A DNA stretch of 64,000 nt, from positions 868,001 to 932,000 of the forward strand of contig NZ_CP031963.1 in NCBI RefSeq assembly GCF_003443675.1, in the 5' to 3' direction. Both the position numbers and the translations under genes were made by a program. Every line of letters begins with the position of its first letter. The first letter of the stretch is position 1. Origin of the DNA: Aquimarina sp. BL5 (GTDB lineage Bacteria > Bacteroidota > Bacteroidia > Flavobacteriales > Flavobacteriaceae). Below, one piece after another: positions 18,863 through 26,842 of this stretch. The notes under the pieces are model-generated. The model was given only the letters and a program-made list of their open reading frames with translations. It searched no databases and was not told where the DNA came from.

Positions 18863-18896
18863 AAAAAATCCGCTAAATAGCGGATTTTTTTTTGTT
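18863..18896 (+). terminator. Rho-independent terminator
   Basis: AAAAAATCCGC (18863-18873) pairs with GCGGATTTTTT (18880-18890), followed by more T. It closes the small peptide gene and can work on the minus strand for the gene ending at 18915. Confidence 0.85.
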
Positions 18897-18914
18897 AATA
18901 TTTGTCAGTCTTTC

Positions 18915-20174
18915 TTACTCTCCCATTGCTTCTGCAAGAGCAGCAGACATTTTTTTATAGGTTCCGTTTTCTAATGTTTCTCTAATTGCTGAAAAAGCAT
19001 TTAATGTCTCTTCAATATCTTGCATTGTATGAGAAGCAGTTGGTATTAATCGTAATAATATCAACCCTTTAGGAATAACAGGATACACGACAATAGAACA
19101 AAAGATCCCATGATTTTCTCTAAGATCCTTTACTAACGCCATTGCTTCAGGAATACTTCCTTTTAAGTATACTGGAGTTACACAACTTTGTGTAGTTCCG
19201 AGATCAAAACCTCTATCACGTAACCCATTTTGTAAAGCATTTACATTTTCCCAAAGTTTCGCTTTTAATTCAGGCATGGTACGCAACATATCTAATCGTT
19301 TTAGCGCTCCCACTACCAATTGCATCTGCAATGATTTAGCGAACATCTGAGAACGTAAATTATATTTTAGATAGTCTATAATTTCTTGATCAGCAGCGAT
19401 AAAAGCTCCCGTACTCGCCATAGATTTAGCGAATGTAGCAAAGTATACATCTATATCATCCTGAACTCCTTGTTCTTCTCCTGCTCCTGCTCCAGTAGCT
19501 CCTAATGTTCCAAAACCGTGGGCATCATCAACAAACAATCTGAAGTTATATTTTTCTTTTAATGCTACTATTTCTTTTAACCTTCCTTGCTCACCGCGCA
19601 TCCCAAAAACCCCTTCAGAGATTAATAGAATTCCACCGCCAGTTTTTTGAGCCATTCTAGTAGCTCTCATAAGGTTTTTCTCTATACTTTCAATATCATT
19701 ATGACGATACGTATATCTTTGTCCTTGATGTAATCTAACTCCATCAATAATACAAGCATGTGCATCTACATCATATACTATGATATCATCTTTGCTTACC
19801 AATGCATCAATCGTAGATACCATTCCCTGATATCCAAAATTTAATAAATAAGCAGCTTCTTTATGCACAAATTCCGCAAGTTCATTTTGTAGTTGCTCGT
19901 GAAGATCTGTATGTCCACTCATCATTCTAGCACCCATAGGATATGCAGAACCGTATGCAGCTGCAGCTTCAGCATCTACTTTACGAACTTCTTCCATATT
20001 AGCAAGCCCCAAATAATCATTAATACTCCAGGTAACTACTTCTCTACCCTGAAACTTCATTCTATTTGATATTGGCCCTTCTAACTTTGGAAAAACAAAA
20101 TATCCTTCTGCCTGATCTGCCCATTTCCCCAAAGGTCCTTTGTCCTCATATATTTTATCAAATAAATCTCTCAT
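18915..20174 (-). CDS. PLP-dependent fatty-acyltransferase of the AOS family (candidate cysteate C-acyltransferase, CapB/Cfat-like)
   Basis: 419 residues, alpha-oxoamine synthase fold type I. Motifs: VVTWSINDYLGLA (about 46-58), MSGHTDLHEQLQNELAEF, DAHACIIDG, LFVDDAHGFGTLGATGAGAG (about 215-234) with the PLP-pairing Asp, and the Schiff-base Lys in FATFAKSMASTGAF (about 247-260). This family joins an acyl thioester to an amino acid: serine palmitoyltransferase and glycine C-acetyltransferase are relatives, and Flavobacterium johnsoniae uses a member as cysteate acyltransferase for capnine, needed for efficient gliding. The next gene upstream on the same strand is a cysteine-synthase-like enzyme, as expected if that one makes cysteate. 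The acyl acceptor (cysteate or serine) cannot be settled by eye. Confidence 0.7.
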   Translation of the reverse strand: MRDLFDKIYEDKGPLGKWADQAEGYFVFPKLEGPISNRMKFQGREVVTWSINDYLGLANMEEVRKVDAEAAAAYGSAYPMGARMMSGHTDLHEQLQNELAEFVHKEAAYLLNFGYQGMVSTIDALVSKDDIIVYDVDAHACIIDGVRLHQGQRYTYRHNDIESIEKNLMRATRMAQKTGGGILLISEGVFGMRGEQGRLKEIVALKEKYNFRLFVDDAHGFGTLGATGAGAGEEQGVQDDIDVYFATFAKSMASTGAFIAADQEIIDYLKYNLRSQMFAKSLQMQLVVGALKRLDMLRTMPELKAKLWENVNALQNGLRDRGFDLGTTQSCVTPVYLKGSIPEAMALVKDLRENHGIFCSIVVYPVIPKGLILLRLIPTASHTMQDIEETLNAFSAIRETLENGTYKKMSAALAEAMGE

Positions 20175-20272
20175 CTACCGCAAATTTGATTTCTTTAAGT
20201 GTGCGAAAATACAGAAAATTGACGTGATAGCATAATTATATCCGAAATCACTACTATAAACTATTTTTTCAC

Positions 20273-20303
20273 AAAAAAAGCACCTGTAAAATATCAGATG
20301 CTC
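20273..20303 (-). terminator. Rho-independent terminator between the two sulfonolipid-candidate genes
   Basis: On the minus strand GCATCTG (from 20301) pairs with CAGGTGC (one G-T pair), followed by T7. It lies directly after the gene ending at 20324, so the downstream gene probably also has its own promoter. Confidence 0.65.
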
Positions 20304-20323
20304 ATATTTTATTCTATTAGGTT

Positions 20324-21364
20324 TTACTTAACAAACTGAACTTTTGTAGTATCTTCTTCATGAACACTATCGAAAAATCCTTGTTCCATCATCCATTCAT
20401 CACTAAACACCTTACTCATATAACGAGATCCATGATCAGGTAAAATAATTACAATATTACTATTCTCATCAAATTCTCCCTGTCGCGCTAATTGTTTTAC
20501 ACCTTGTATAGCTGCTCCACTAGTGTATCCAAGAAACATTCCTTCAGTTTTCACCAATTCTCTGGCTGTATGCGCACTATCCTCATCACTCACTTTCTCG
20601 AACTTATCAATTACATCAAAATTTGTTGCACTCGGAATAAGATTTTTGCCTAAACCTTCAATTCGGTAAGGGTATATCTCTTCTTTATCAAATTCTTTAG
20701 TTTCGTGATATTTTTTTAATACCGAACCATAAGCATCGATACCAAGTACTCGAACTTCGCTATTCTTTTCCTTTAAATATTTTGCAGTTCCAGAAATCGT
20801 CCCACCAGTACCACAACAAGCTACAAAGTGGGTAATATTGCCATTTGTTTGATTCCAAACTTCCGGCCCAGTAGAATTGTAATGCGCATCAATATTCAAT
20901 TCATTAAAATATTGATTTATATAGACAGATCCTTTTATTTCTTCATGAAGTCTTTTTGCTACTTGATAGTAAGATCTAGGATCATCAGCATTTACATGTG
21001 CTGGACACACATATACTTTTGCTCCCATATTCTTAAGCATGGCGATCTTATCTTTAGAAGATTTAGAACTAACTGCTAGTATACATTCATAACCTTTTAT
21101 AACACTTACCATAGCTAAACTAAAACCAGTATTTCCACTAGTAGTTTCAATGATGGTGTCTCCAGGTTTTAAAATACCTTTTTTTTCGGCTTCTTCAATA
21201 ATATAAAGTGCAATTCTATCTTTAGTGGAATGTCCAGGATTAAAAGATTCTATTTTCGCATAGAAATTTCCTGGATAGCCTTTCATAATTCTGTTTAATT
21301 TTACAAGTGGCGTATCACCTATAAGCTCTAAAACATTGTTATAAGCCTGTATATCTTCTCTCAT
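20324..21364 (-). CDS. Cysteine-synthase-family PLP enzyme (candidate cysteate synthase, CapA-like)
   Basis: 346 residues, fold type II. Motifs: [15 protein letters not shown] (about 12-26), the PLP-Lys in [16 protein letters not shown] (about 41-56), [12 protein letters not shown] (substrate loop, about 74), and the phosphate-binding loop [12 protein letters not shown] (about 183-194). [17 protein letters not shown] resembles cystathionine beta-synthase more than CysK. Such enzymes replace the beta-substituent of serine derivatives; capnine-producing Bacteroidetes use one to make cysteate from O-phosphoserine and sulfite. The neighbouring AOS-family acyltransferase favours that role, but cystathionine beta-synthase or cysteine synthase remain possible. 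Confidence 0.65.
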   Translation of the reverse strand: MREDIQAYNNVLELIGDTPLVKLNRIMKGYPGNFYAKIESFNPGHSTKDRIALYIIEEAEKKGILKPGDTIIETTSGNTGFSLAMVSVIKGYECILAVSSKSSKDKIAMLKNMGAKVYVCPAHVNADDPRSYYQVAKRLHEEIKGSVYINQYFNELNIDAHYNSTGPEVWNQTNGNITHFVACCGTGGTISGTAKYLKEKNSEVRVLGIDAYGSVLKKYHETKEFDKEEIYPYRIEGLGKNLIPSATNFDVIDKFEKVSDEDSAHTARELVKTEGMFLGYTSGAAIQGVKQLARQGEFDENSNIVIILPDHGSRYMSKVFSDEWMMEQGFFDSVHEEDTTKVQFVK

Positions 21365-21455
21365 AAGGTTGTGTTTTAAACAAGTCTATAGAACTGAAAA
21401 AGGGGAGTCTACAAACTGTTACAAAAACGCTACGAAGTTACGTTAATTTTTTTAA

Positions 21456-23516
21456 TTAATTCTTTATCCCTTCTAAATCTAGCAAAAAAGCATACTCTTC
21501 AGCAACTTCTTTAAGTGCTTCAAATCTTCCTGAAGCTCCTCCATGACCCGCTTCCATATTGGTATGTAATAATAATAGATTCGTATCCGTCTTTAATTCT
21601 CTTAACTTAGCCACCCATTTTGCAGGTTCCCAATATTGTACTTGAGAATCATGTAATCCTGTAGTAACTAACATATTTGGATATTCTTGTGTTACTACAT
21701 TATCATAGGGCGAATAAGATTTCATATACTCATAATATTCCTTCTCATTTGGATTACCCCATTCGTCATATTCTCCTGTTGTTAATGGTATACTATCATC
21801 TAACATAGTAGTCACTACATCTACAAAAGGTACAGCAGCTACAATCCCATTGTACAATTTTGGTGCCATATTTACTATAGCTCCCATTAGTAAACCACCT
21901 GCAGAACCACCCATTCCATAAAGATGTTCAGAGGATGTGTATCCTTCTTCAATCAGGAACTTAGAACAATCGATAAAATCCGTGAATGTATTTTTCTTTT
22001 TAAATAATTTACCATCCTCATACCAGGAACGTCCAAGATATTCGCCTCCTCTTATATGTGCTATTGCGTAAATAAATCCTCTATCCAATAGACTTAAACG
22101 TACTGTAGAAAAATATGGATCTATTGTAGAACCATAGGATCCATATGCGTATTGAAGTAAAGGATTGGCACCATTTTTATTAATTCCTTTTTTATAAACC
22201 AATGATATTGGCACCTTAGCTCCATCAATTGCCGTTGCCCATACCCTTTCTGATATATAATTATTTTTATCAAAATCACCTCCCAATACTTCTTGTTCTT
22301 TCTTCACCTCCTTTTCTCTAGTATCCATATCAAAATCAATGACAGAATTAGGAGTCGTCAATGAATTATAGGCATATCTAAGTATTTTAGTGTCAAAATC
22401 TACATTAGTACTTACATACGCTGTATAAGTTTCATTATCAAATGGTAGATAGTAATCATCCGTACCATCCCATCTTTTAATATTAATTCTATTTAATCCA
22501 TTACTACGCTCGCTTATTACTAAATACTCCTTGAAAATATCAACATCTTCCAATAAAACATCTTTCCGATGGGGAATAAGATTTTTCCAATTTTCTTTCA
22601 AAGTATCTTTTTCTGACACTTTCATTAGCTTAAAATTCTTGGCAGCATCAGCATTGGTCAATACATAGAAACTATCCTCGTAGTGGGCTATTCCGTATTC
22701 TAAACCTCTAATTCTAGGTTGAAACACGGTAAACTCTCCAGTAGGATTATCTGCTTTTAATATATGATATTCAGAAGTTAATGTACTACTAGACCCTATT
22801 ACTATGTATTTCTTAGATTTTGTCTTGTAAACGAAAGTATTGAAAGTATCATCTTTTTCGTGATAAACTTCTACATCATCCTCAGCATTCGCGTTTAGAG
22901 TATGTCTAAAAATCTTATATGATCTCAATGTTTCGGCATCCTTTTTGGTATAAAACAGCGTTTTACTATCCGTTGCCCAAGTACTTCCTCCAGTTGCGTT
23001 TTCTATTTCTTCCGGATATATCTCACCAGTTACTAAATTTTTAATGCGTATCGTATACTTTCTCCGGCTTACAGTGTCTACTCCAAAAGCAATTAAAGTA
23101 TTATCTGGACTCACATTTAATCCAACCATTTTAAAATAAGCATGTCCTTCTGCTTCTTTATTACAATCGAACAATATTTCTTCAGGGGCATCAAGATTTT
23201 CTTTTTTCCTAGAATATATTGGGTAATCTCTCCCTGTCTCATAGCGAGTAATATACCAATACCCATTTAGCTTATATGGTACCGATGCATCATCTTCTTT
23301 AATTCGGCTTTTCATCTCTTCAAAAAGATCTTTTTGAAAATCCTTTGTATGAGCTGTCATTCTATCATTGTAATCATTTTCACGCTTTAAATAATCAATC
23401 ACCTCTGGATTATCCTTATCATTAAGCCAAAAATAATTATCAACACGAATATCGTTGTGTTTTTCCAGATGTGTAGCTTTCCTGTCAGCGATTGGGTTGT
23501 GAATTTCTATATCCAA
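21456..23516 (-). CDS. ptrB: Oligopeptidase B-like S9A serine peptidase
   Basis: 686 residues without a signal peptide, the usual length of oligopeptidase B. The N-terminal beta-propeller (about 75-400) begins after RVDNYFWLNDKDNPEVIDYL. The alpha/beta-hydrolase domain has FIYAIAHIRGGEYLGRSWYE and nucleophile Ser in YGMGGSAGGLLMG (about 537), Asp in TGLHDSQVQYWEP (about 622) and His in EAGHGGASGRFE (about 657), so the triad is complete. It cleaves short peptides in the cytoplasm, classically after Arg/Lys. Confidence 0.9.
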   Translation of the reverse strand: MDIEIHNPIADRKATHLEKHNDIRVDNYFWLNDKDNPEVIDYLKRENDYNDRMTAHTKDFQKDLFEEMKSRIKEDDASVPYKLNGYWYITRYETGRDYPIYSRKKENLDAPEEILFDCNKEAEGHAYFKMVGLNVSPDNTLIAFGVDTVSRRKYTIRIKNLVTGEIYPEEIENATGGSTWATDSKTLFYTKKDAETLRSYKIFRHTLNANAEDDVEVYHEKDDTFNTFVYKTKSKKYIVIGSSSTLTSEYHILKADNPTGEFTVFQPRIRGLEYGIAHYEDSFYVLTNADAAKNFKLMKVSEKDTLKENWKNLIPHRKDVLLEDVDIFKEYLVISERSNGLNRINIKRWDGTDDYYLPFDNETYTAYVSTNVDFDTKILRYAYNSLTTPNSVIDFDMDTREKEVKKEQEVLGGDFDKNNYISERVWATAIDGAKVPISLVYKKGINKNGANPLLQYAYGSYGSTIDPYFSTVRLSLLDRGFIYAIAHIRGGEYLGRSWYEDGKLFKKKNTFTDFIDCSKFLIEEGYTSSEHLYGMGGSAGGLLMGAIVNMAPKLYNGIVAAVPFVDVVTTMLDDSIPLTTGEYDEWGNPNEKEYYEYMKSYSPYDNVVTQEYPNMLVTTGLHDSQVQYWEPAKWVAKLRELKTDTNLLLLHTNMEAGHGGASGRFEALKEVAEEYAFLLDLEGIKN

Positions 23517-23625
23517 TGTTCTTTCTTTATTATAATTACGCGAAGTTGCAAAAGTAATAGTTAACGATCATAATAACTCTATGGCTTTTCACAATAATCT
23601 CTTAGTTTATTAACAGGTAAAATAC

Positions 23626-23633
23626 TAATTTTG
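23626..23633 (+). promoter_or_regulatory. Bacteroidetes -7 box, TAATTTTG
   Basis: Exact TAnnTTTG match 29 bases before the YbaB-family start; no convincing -33 TTG. Confidence 0.4.
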
Positions 23634-23662
23634 TTCTTAATTAATCATTAAAAAAATTACCA

Positions 23663-23986
23663 ATGTTTGGAGATATGATGGGAATGATGGGTAAACTAAA
23701 GGAAACCCAGAAAAAAGTAGAGGAAACGAAGAAAAGATTAGATACTGTTTTAGTAGATGAAAATAGTGCAGATAATCTTCTGAAAATTACTATTACGGCA
23801 AATCGTGAAATCAAAAGTATTTCTATTGATAACGAATTGCTAAATGATAAAGAGCAATTGGAGGATTATCTAATCCTTACACTTAACAAGGCTATTACCG
23901 GCGCTACAGCTGTTAATGAAGCTGAACTAGCTGCAGTAGCCAAAGAAGGAATGCCTGATATCCCTGGTTTAGATATGTTTAAATAA
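23663..23986 (+). CDS. YbaB/EbfC family nucleoid-associated protein
   Basis: 107 residues starting [20 protein letters not shown], the Met-rich helical start typical of YbaB/EbfC. The centre ([22 protein letters not shown]) is the DNA-binding beta-sheet and the end ([17 protein letters not shown]) the usual glycine/Met-rich tail. These small dimers bind DNA with little sequence preference and affect nucleoid organisation. It stands alone between a divergent peptidase gene and a terminator. Confidence 0.9.
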   Translation: MFGDMMGMMGKLKETQKKVEETKKRLDTVLVDENSADNLLKITITANREIKSISIDNELLNDKEQLEDYLILTLNKAITGATAVNEAELAAVAKEGMPDIPGLDMFK

Positions 23987-24004
23987 ATCGGCTTTGGCAG
24001 AAAT

Positions 24005-24040
24005 AAAAAAAGGAAGCGTAATTGCTTCCTTTTTTTATTA
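24005..24040. terminator. Bidirectional rho-independent terminator
   Basis: AAAAAAGGAAGC (24006-24017) and GCTTCCTTTTTT pair perfectly around GTAATT. It serves the YbaB-family gene and the convergent OmpA gene. Confidence 0.85.
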
Positions 24041-24049
24041 TAAGATGGA

Positions 24050-25153
24050 TTAATTATTTATTAATCTGAATTCTGTTCTACGATTTGAAGCATGTTGACG
24101 TTCTGTACAGGTAACTCCGTCTGCACATCTATTTTTTAATCTATTTTCTCCGTATCCATTTGCAACTAATCTACTTCCATTTACTCCTTTAGAAAGTAAA
24201 TAAGTAACTACAGCCTGTGCTCTTCTTTCAGAAAGACTTTTATTACTTGATTTAGAACCTCTAGCATCTGTATGAGAAGCTATTTCCATTTTGGAACCTG
24301 GGTTATTTGCTAATACAGGCATTAATCTAGTATCAATGATACTCTTAGCTTGAGCAGTTAATGAAGCACTACCAAGATTCCAGTTAATTGGTAACGCAGA
24401 ATATTCTACTAAAGAACACTCTACTTCTTTCCAAAGCGTCAATCCTCCTTTTTGAGTAAGTACTTCTTTAGATACTGTTTTAAAAGTAGCTGGCACAACT
24501 ACTTCTTCTGTATATGCATCTTTTACCATAACAGTTTTAGTGATCGTTGCATATTCTGCAGGAATCACTGCTTCTACAACTCGAGCTGGTTCTGCTATTA
24601 CTCTTTTCGTATAAGAACTAGGTTGTTCTGCAATTGACGAACTTGTTGTACTAGCGTCAGCACTTAATGTCTGAACTGGTACAGTCGTAAATTCAGCTGG
24701 ATATCCTTTATAACACCAATAACGACAATCGTCTGGATTACTTGATGCACAATCAGGAGCCGGAGATCCAAGTTCCCATTGAGCGTAAGCTGGTTTGATT
24801 TCTACTGTTTCTGCTCCTTTACCAAACTTAGCTGGGATAACAGCTAGTTTTGAAGCACCTTGCTTCTTAATAAAAGTTACAGTTTCATTTTTATACTTAG
24901 CAGGAACAACAGTAAGTTTTTTCCCTTCTTCTTTCACTAACACTTTCTCTGTTACAGTTTCGAAAGTAGCAGGATATGTTTTTAGTTTTTTATACTCTGG
25001 TGTGATTTGTACTTGTACTGTTTGATTTTCATACACATCAGGCGTTGTACAACGCACGTAGCATTTCCCCGGTTCAGGATTAGCAGGTAGGTCTTGAGCT
25101 TGAACAGTAATTCCTGCAATCGCAAGAAACACGAATAAAATGTGTTTTTTCAT
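24050..25153 (-). CDS. OmpA family protein with VPAxY repeat region
   Basis: 367 residues with signal peptide ending ITVQAQ. The middle (about 45-245) is a set of ~30-35-residue units of the form YPATFETVTEKVLVKEEGKK..VVPAKYKNETV, interrupted by a Cys-containing segment (PDCASSNPDDCRYWCYKGYP). The C-terminal ~110 residues are an OmpA peptidoglycan-binding domain: MEIASHTDARGSKSSNKSLS (Asp and Arg that bind diaminopimelate) and NRRTEFRL at the end. It probably anchors an extended outer-membrane or periplasmic structure to the cell wall. The repeat region is not a typical 8-strand barrel. Confidence 0.85.
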   Translation of the reverse strand: MKKHILFVFLAIAGITVQAQDLPANPEPGKCYVRCTTPDVYENQTVQVQITPEYKKLKTYPATFETVTEKVLVKEEGKKLTVVPAKYKNETVTFIKKQGASKLAVIPAKFGKGAETVEIKPAYAQWELGSPAPDCASSNPDDCRYWCYKGYPAEFTTVPVQTLSADASTTSSSIAEQPSSYTKRVIAEPARVVEAVIPAEYATITKTVMVKDAYTEEVVVPATFKTVSKEVLTQKGGLTLWKEVECSLVEYSALPINWNLGSASLTAQAKSIIDTRLMPVLANNPGSKMEIASHTDARGSKSSNKSLSERRAQAVVTYLLSKGVNGSRLVANGYGENRLKNRCADGVTCTERQHASNRRTEFRLINN

Positions 25154-25386
25154 AGTTGATGATTTTTGTGGTTATTATTATGTTACACTTAAAGATACGA
25201 AATTATGAATATGAAAAAGAAATGTTAAAATTAACATTTAAGAAAACTGATCTATTTTCGATGTATTGTTCTTTTATTCGATAAAAGACCCAAAAACCTG
25301 TATTTGTGTTTTTTTATATTTTTCTTTCTCCTTTTTATTCTATATTTTTATCAAAATCATTCTAAAATTTTTTAAAACTCGACAAT

Positions 25387-25707
25387 ATGTTTGAACTCAA
25401 AAATAAGGAGGGATCCAGCTATCATTTCACTTTAAAAGCAAAAAATGGACAAGTAATTCTAAGCAGTGAAGTGTACAACAGTAAAGCTGCTGCTATTAAC
25501 GGAATAGCTTCTGTACAAAAAAATGCTGCTGAAGATGGACGATATGAACGAAAAACAGCCAAGGACGGAAGATTCTTTTTTAATTTAAAAGCATCTAATG
25601 GTCAAGTAATTGGTAGTAGTCAAATGTATTCTTCCGAATCCGGAATGGAAAATGGTATTAATTCTGTAAAAGAAAATGCACCAGAGGCTGACACTAAAGA
25701 AATTTAA
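25387..25707 (+). CDS. YegP family protein (two DUF1508 repeats)
   Basis: 106 residues made of two tandem DUF1508 units: F.LKAKNGQVILSSEVYNSKAAAINGIASVQKNA (about 15-47) and FNLKASNGQVIGSSQMYSSESGMENGINSVKENA (about 66-99). This is the double-unit form of the UPF0339/YegP family, function unresolved. Upstream (25154-25386) is very AT-rich DNA without a clear promoter box. Confidence 0.9.
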   Translation: MFELKNKEGSSYHFTLKAKNGQVILSSEVYNSKAAAINGIASVQKNAAEDGRYERKTAKDGRFFFNLKASNGQVIGSSQMYSSESGMENGINSVKENAPEADTKEI

Positions 25708-25742
25708 ATGTAGTAAGCATTATATTTTATAAAAATTCAAGC

Positions 25743-25780
25743 AAAGCTGTTCAAAATAAATGAACAGCTTTACTTTTTTA
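25743..25780. terminator. Bidirectional rho-independent terminator
   Basis: AAAGCTGTTCA (25743-25753) and TGAACAGCTTT (25761-25771) pair perfectly. It lies between the convergent YegP and threonine aldolase genes and slightly overlaps the aldolase stop region. Confidence 0.75.
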
Positions 25781-26791
25781 TAGTGTTTGTAATACCCCTA
25801 GAAAATATTCGTGCATTTCTGTAGTATAATCTAAATGTGTTACAAATCTAAGCTTTCCTTGTCCCATTCCATAAAAGTGAATATTCTTGGCTCCCATCTT
25901 TGCTATAAATTCCTCTTCATTACCACTAATAGTAAATATAATAATGTTTGTATCGATAGGCTCAACACCTGTCACAAAGGGTAATTCTTGTAAAACCTGT
26001 CCAATCTCTTTTGCCTTTTTATGGTCTTCTTTTAAACGATCTACATGATTCTCCACTGCATACAATCCTGCAGCGGCCATATATCCAATTTGACGCATAC
26101 CACCGCCTAATACTTTCCTAATCCGAATAGCTTTTTGCATTATTTCATGATTACCTACTAATACAGATCCCATTGGCGCTCCTAATCCTTTGCTAAGACA
26201 TACAGAAATGGTATCAAATACTTCTCCATATTGTTTAGGGTCTTCTTTCATAGCTATTAAAGCATTCCATAAACGTGCTCCATCAAGATGATACCCCAAA
26301 TCATGATCAGTACACACCTTCTTTATTTTAATAATCTCTTCGAAATCATAACAAGCGCCTCCACCCTTATTAGTGGTATTTTCTACACATACTAAACTTG
26401 TTAAAGGACTATGATAAAAATCCGGTGGATTAATAGATGCTAGCACCTGATCCGATGTAATCATCCCTCTATATCCATCAATCAACTTGCACGAAACTCC
26501 ACTGTTAAAAGAAACCCCTCCTCCCTCATAATTAAACACATGTGCATATTTATCCGCAATCAGTTGCTCACCAGGCTGTGTATGTAATTTTATAGCCGCC
26601 TGATTCGCCATACTACCAGATGGAAAAAATAAAGCAGTCTCTTTACCAAACATATTGGCTATTCTCTCTTCTAAAGCATTAACCGTTGGATCTTCTTTAT
26701 ACACATCATCTCCCACTTCTGCATTCATTATTGCATTAAGCATTTCTGGGGAAGGTTTGGTGACTGTATCACTCCTAAGATCTATTATCAT
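25778..26791 (-). CDS. Low-specificity L-threonine aldolase (GntG-type PLP enzyme)
   Basis: 337 residues. The start IDLRSDTVTKPSPEMLNAIM and EVGDDVYKEDPTVNALEERI are the family hallmark; the PLP Lys lies in ISVCLSKGLGAPMGSVL (about 195-205). It splits L-threonine or L-allo-threonine into glycine and acetaldehyde in the cytoplasm. It starts 51 bases after the protease gene on the same strand and may be cotranscribed with it. Confidence 0.9.
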   Translation of the reverse strand: MIIDLRSDTVTKPSPEMLNAIMNAEVGDDVYKEDPTVNALEERIANMFGKETALFFPSGSMANQAAIKLHTQPGEQLIADKYAHVFNYEGGGVSFNSGVSCKLIDGYRGMITSDQVLASINPPDFYHSPLTSLVCVENTTNKGGGACYDFEEIIKIKKVCTDHDLGYHLDGARLWNALIAMKEDPKQYGEVFDTISVCLSKGLGAPMGSVLVGNHEIMQKAIRIRKVLGGGMRQIGYMAAAGLYAVENHVDRLKEDHKKAKEIGQVLQELPFVTGVEPIDTNIIIFTISGNEEEFIAKMGAKNIHFYGMGQGKLRFVTHLDYTTEMHEYFLGVLQTL

Positions 26792-26842
26792 ATAGTATTT
26801 TAATTAAAACGTTTATTACTTTTTATCAATTTTATGAACCAA

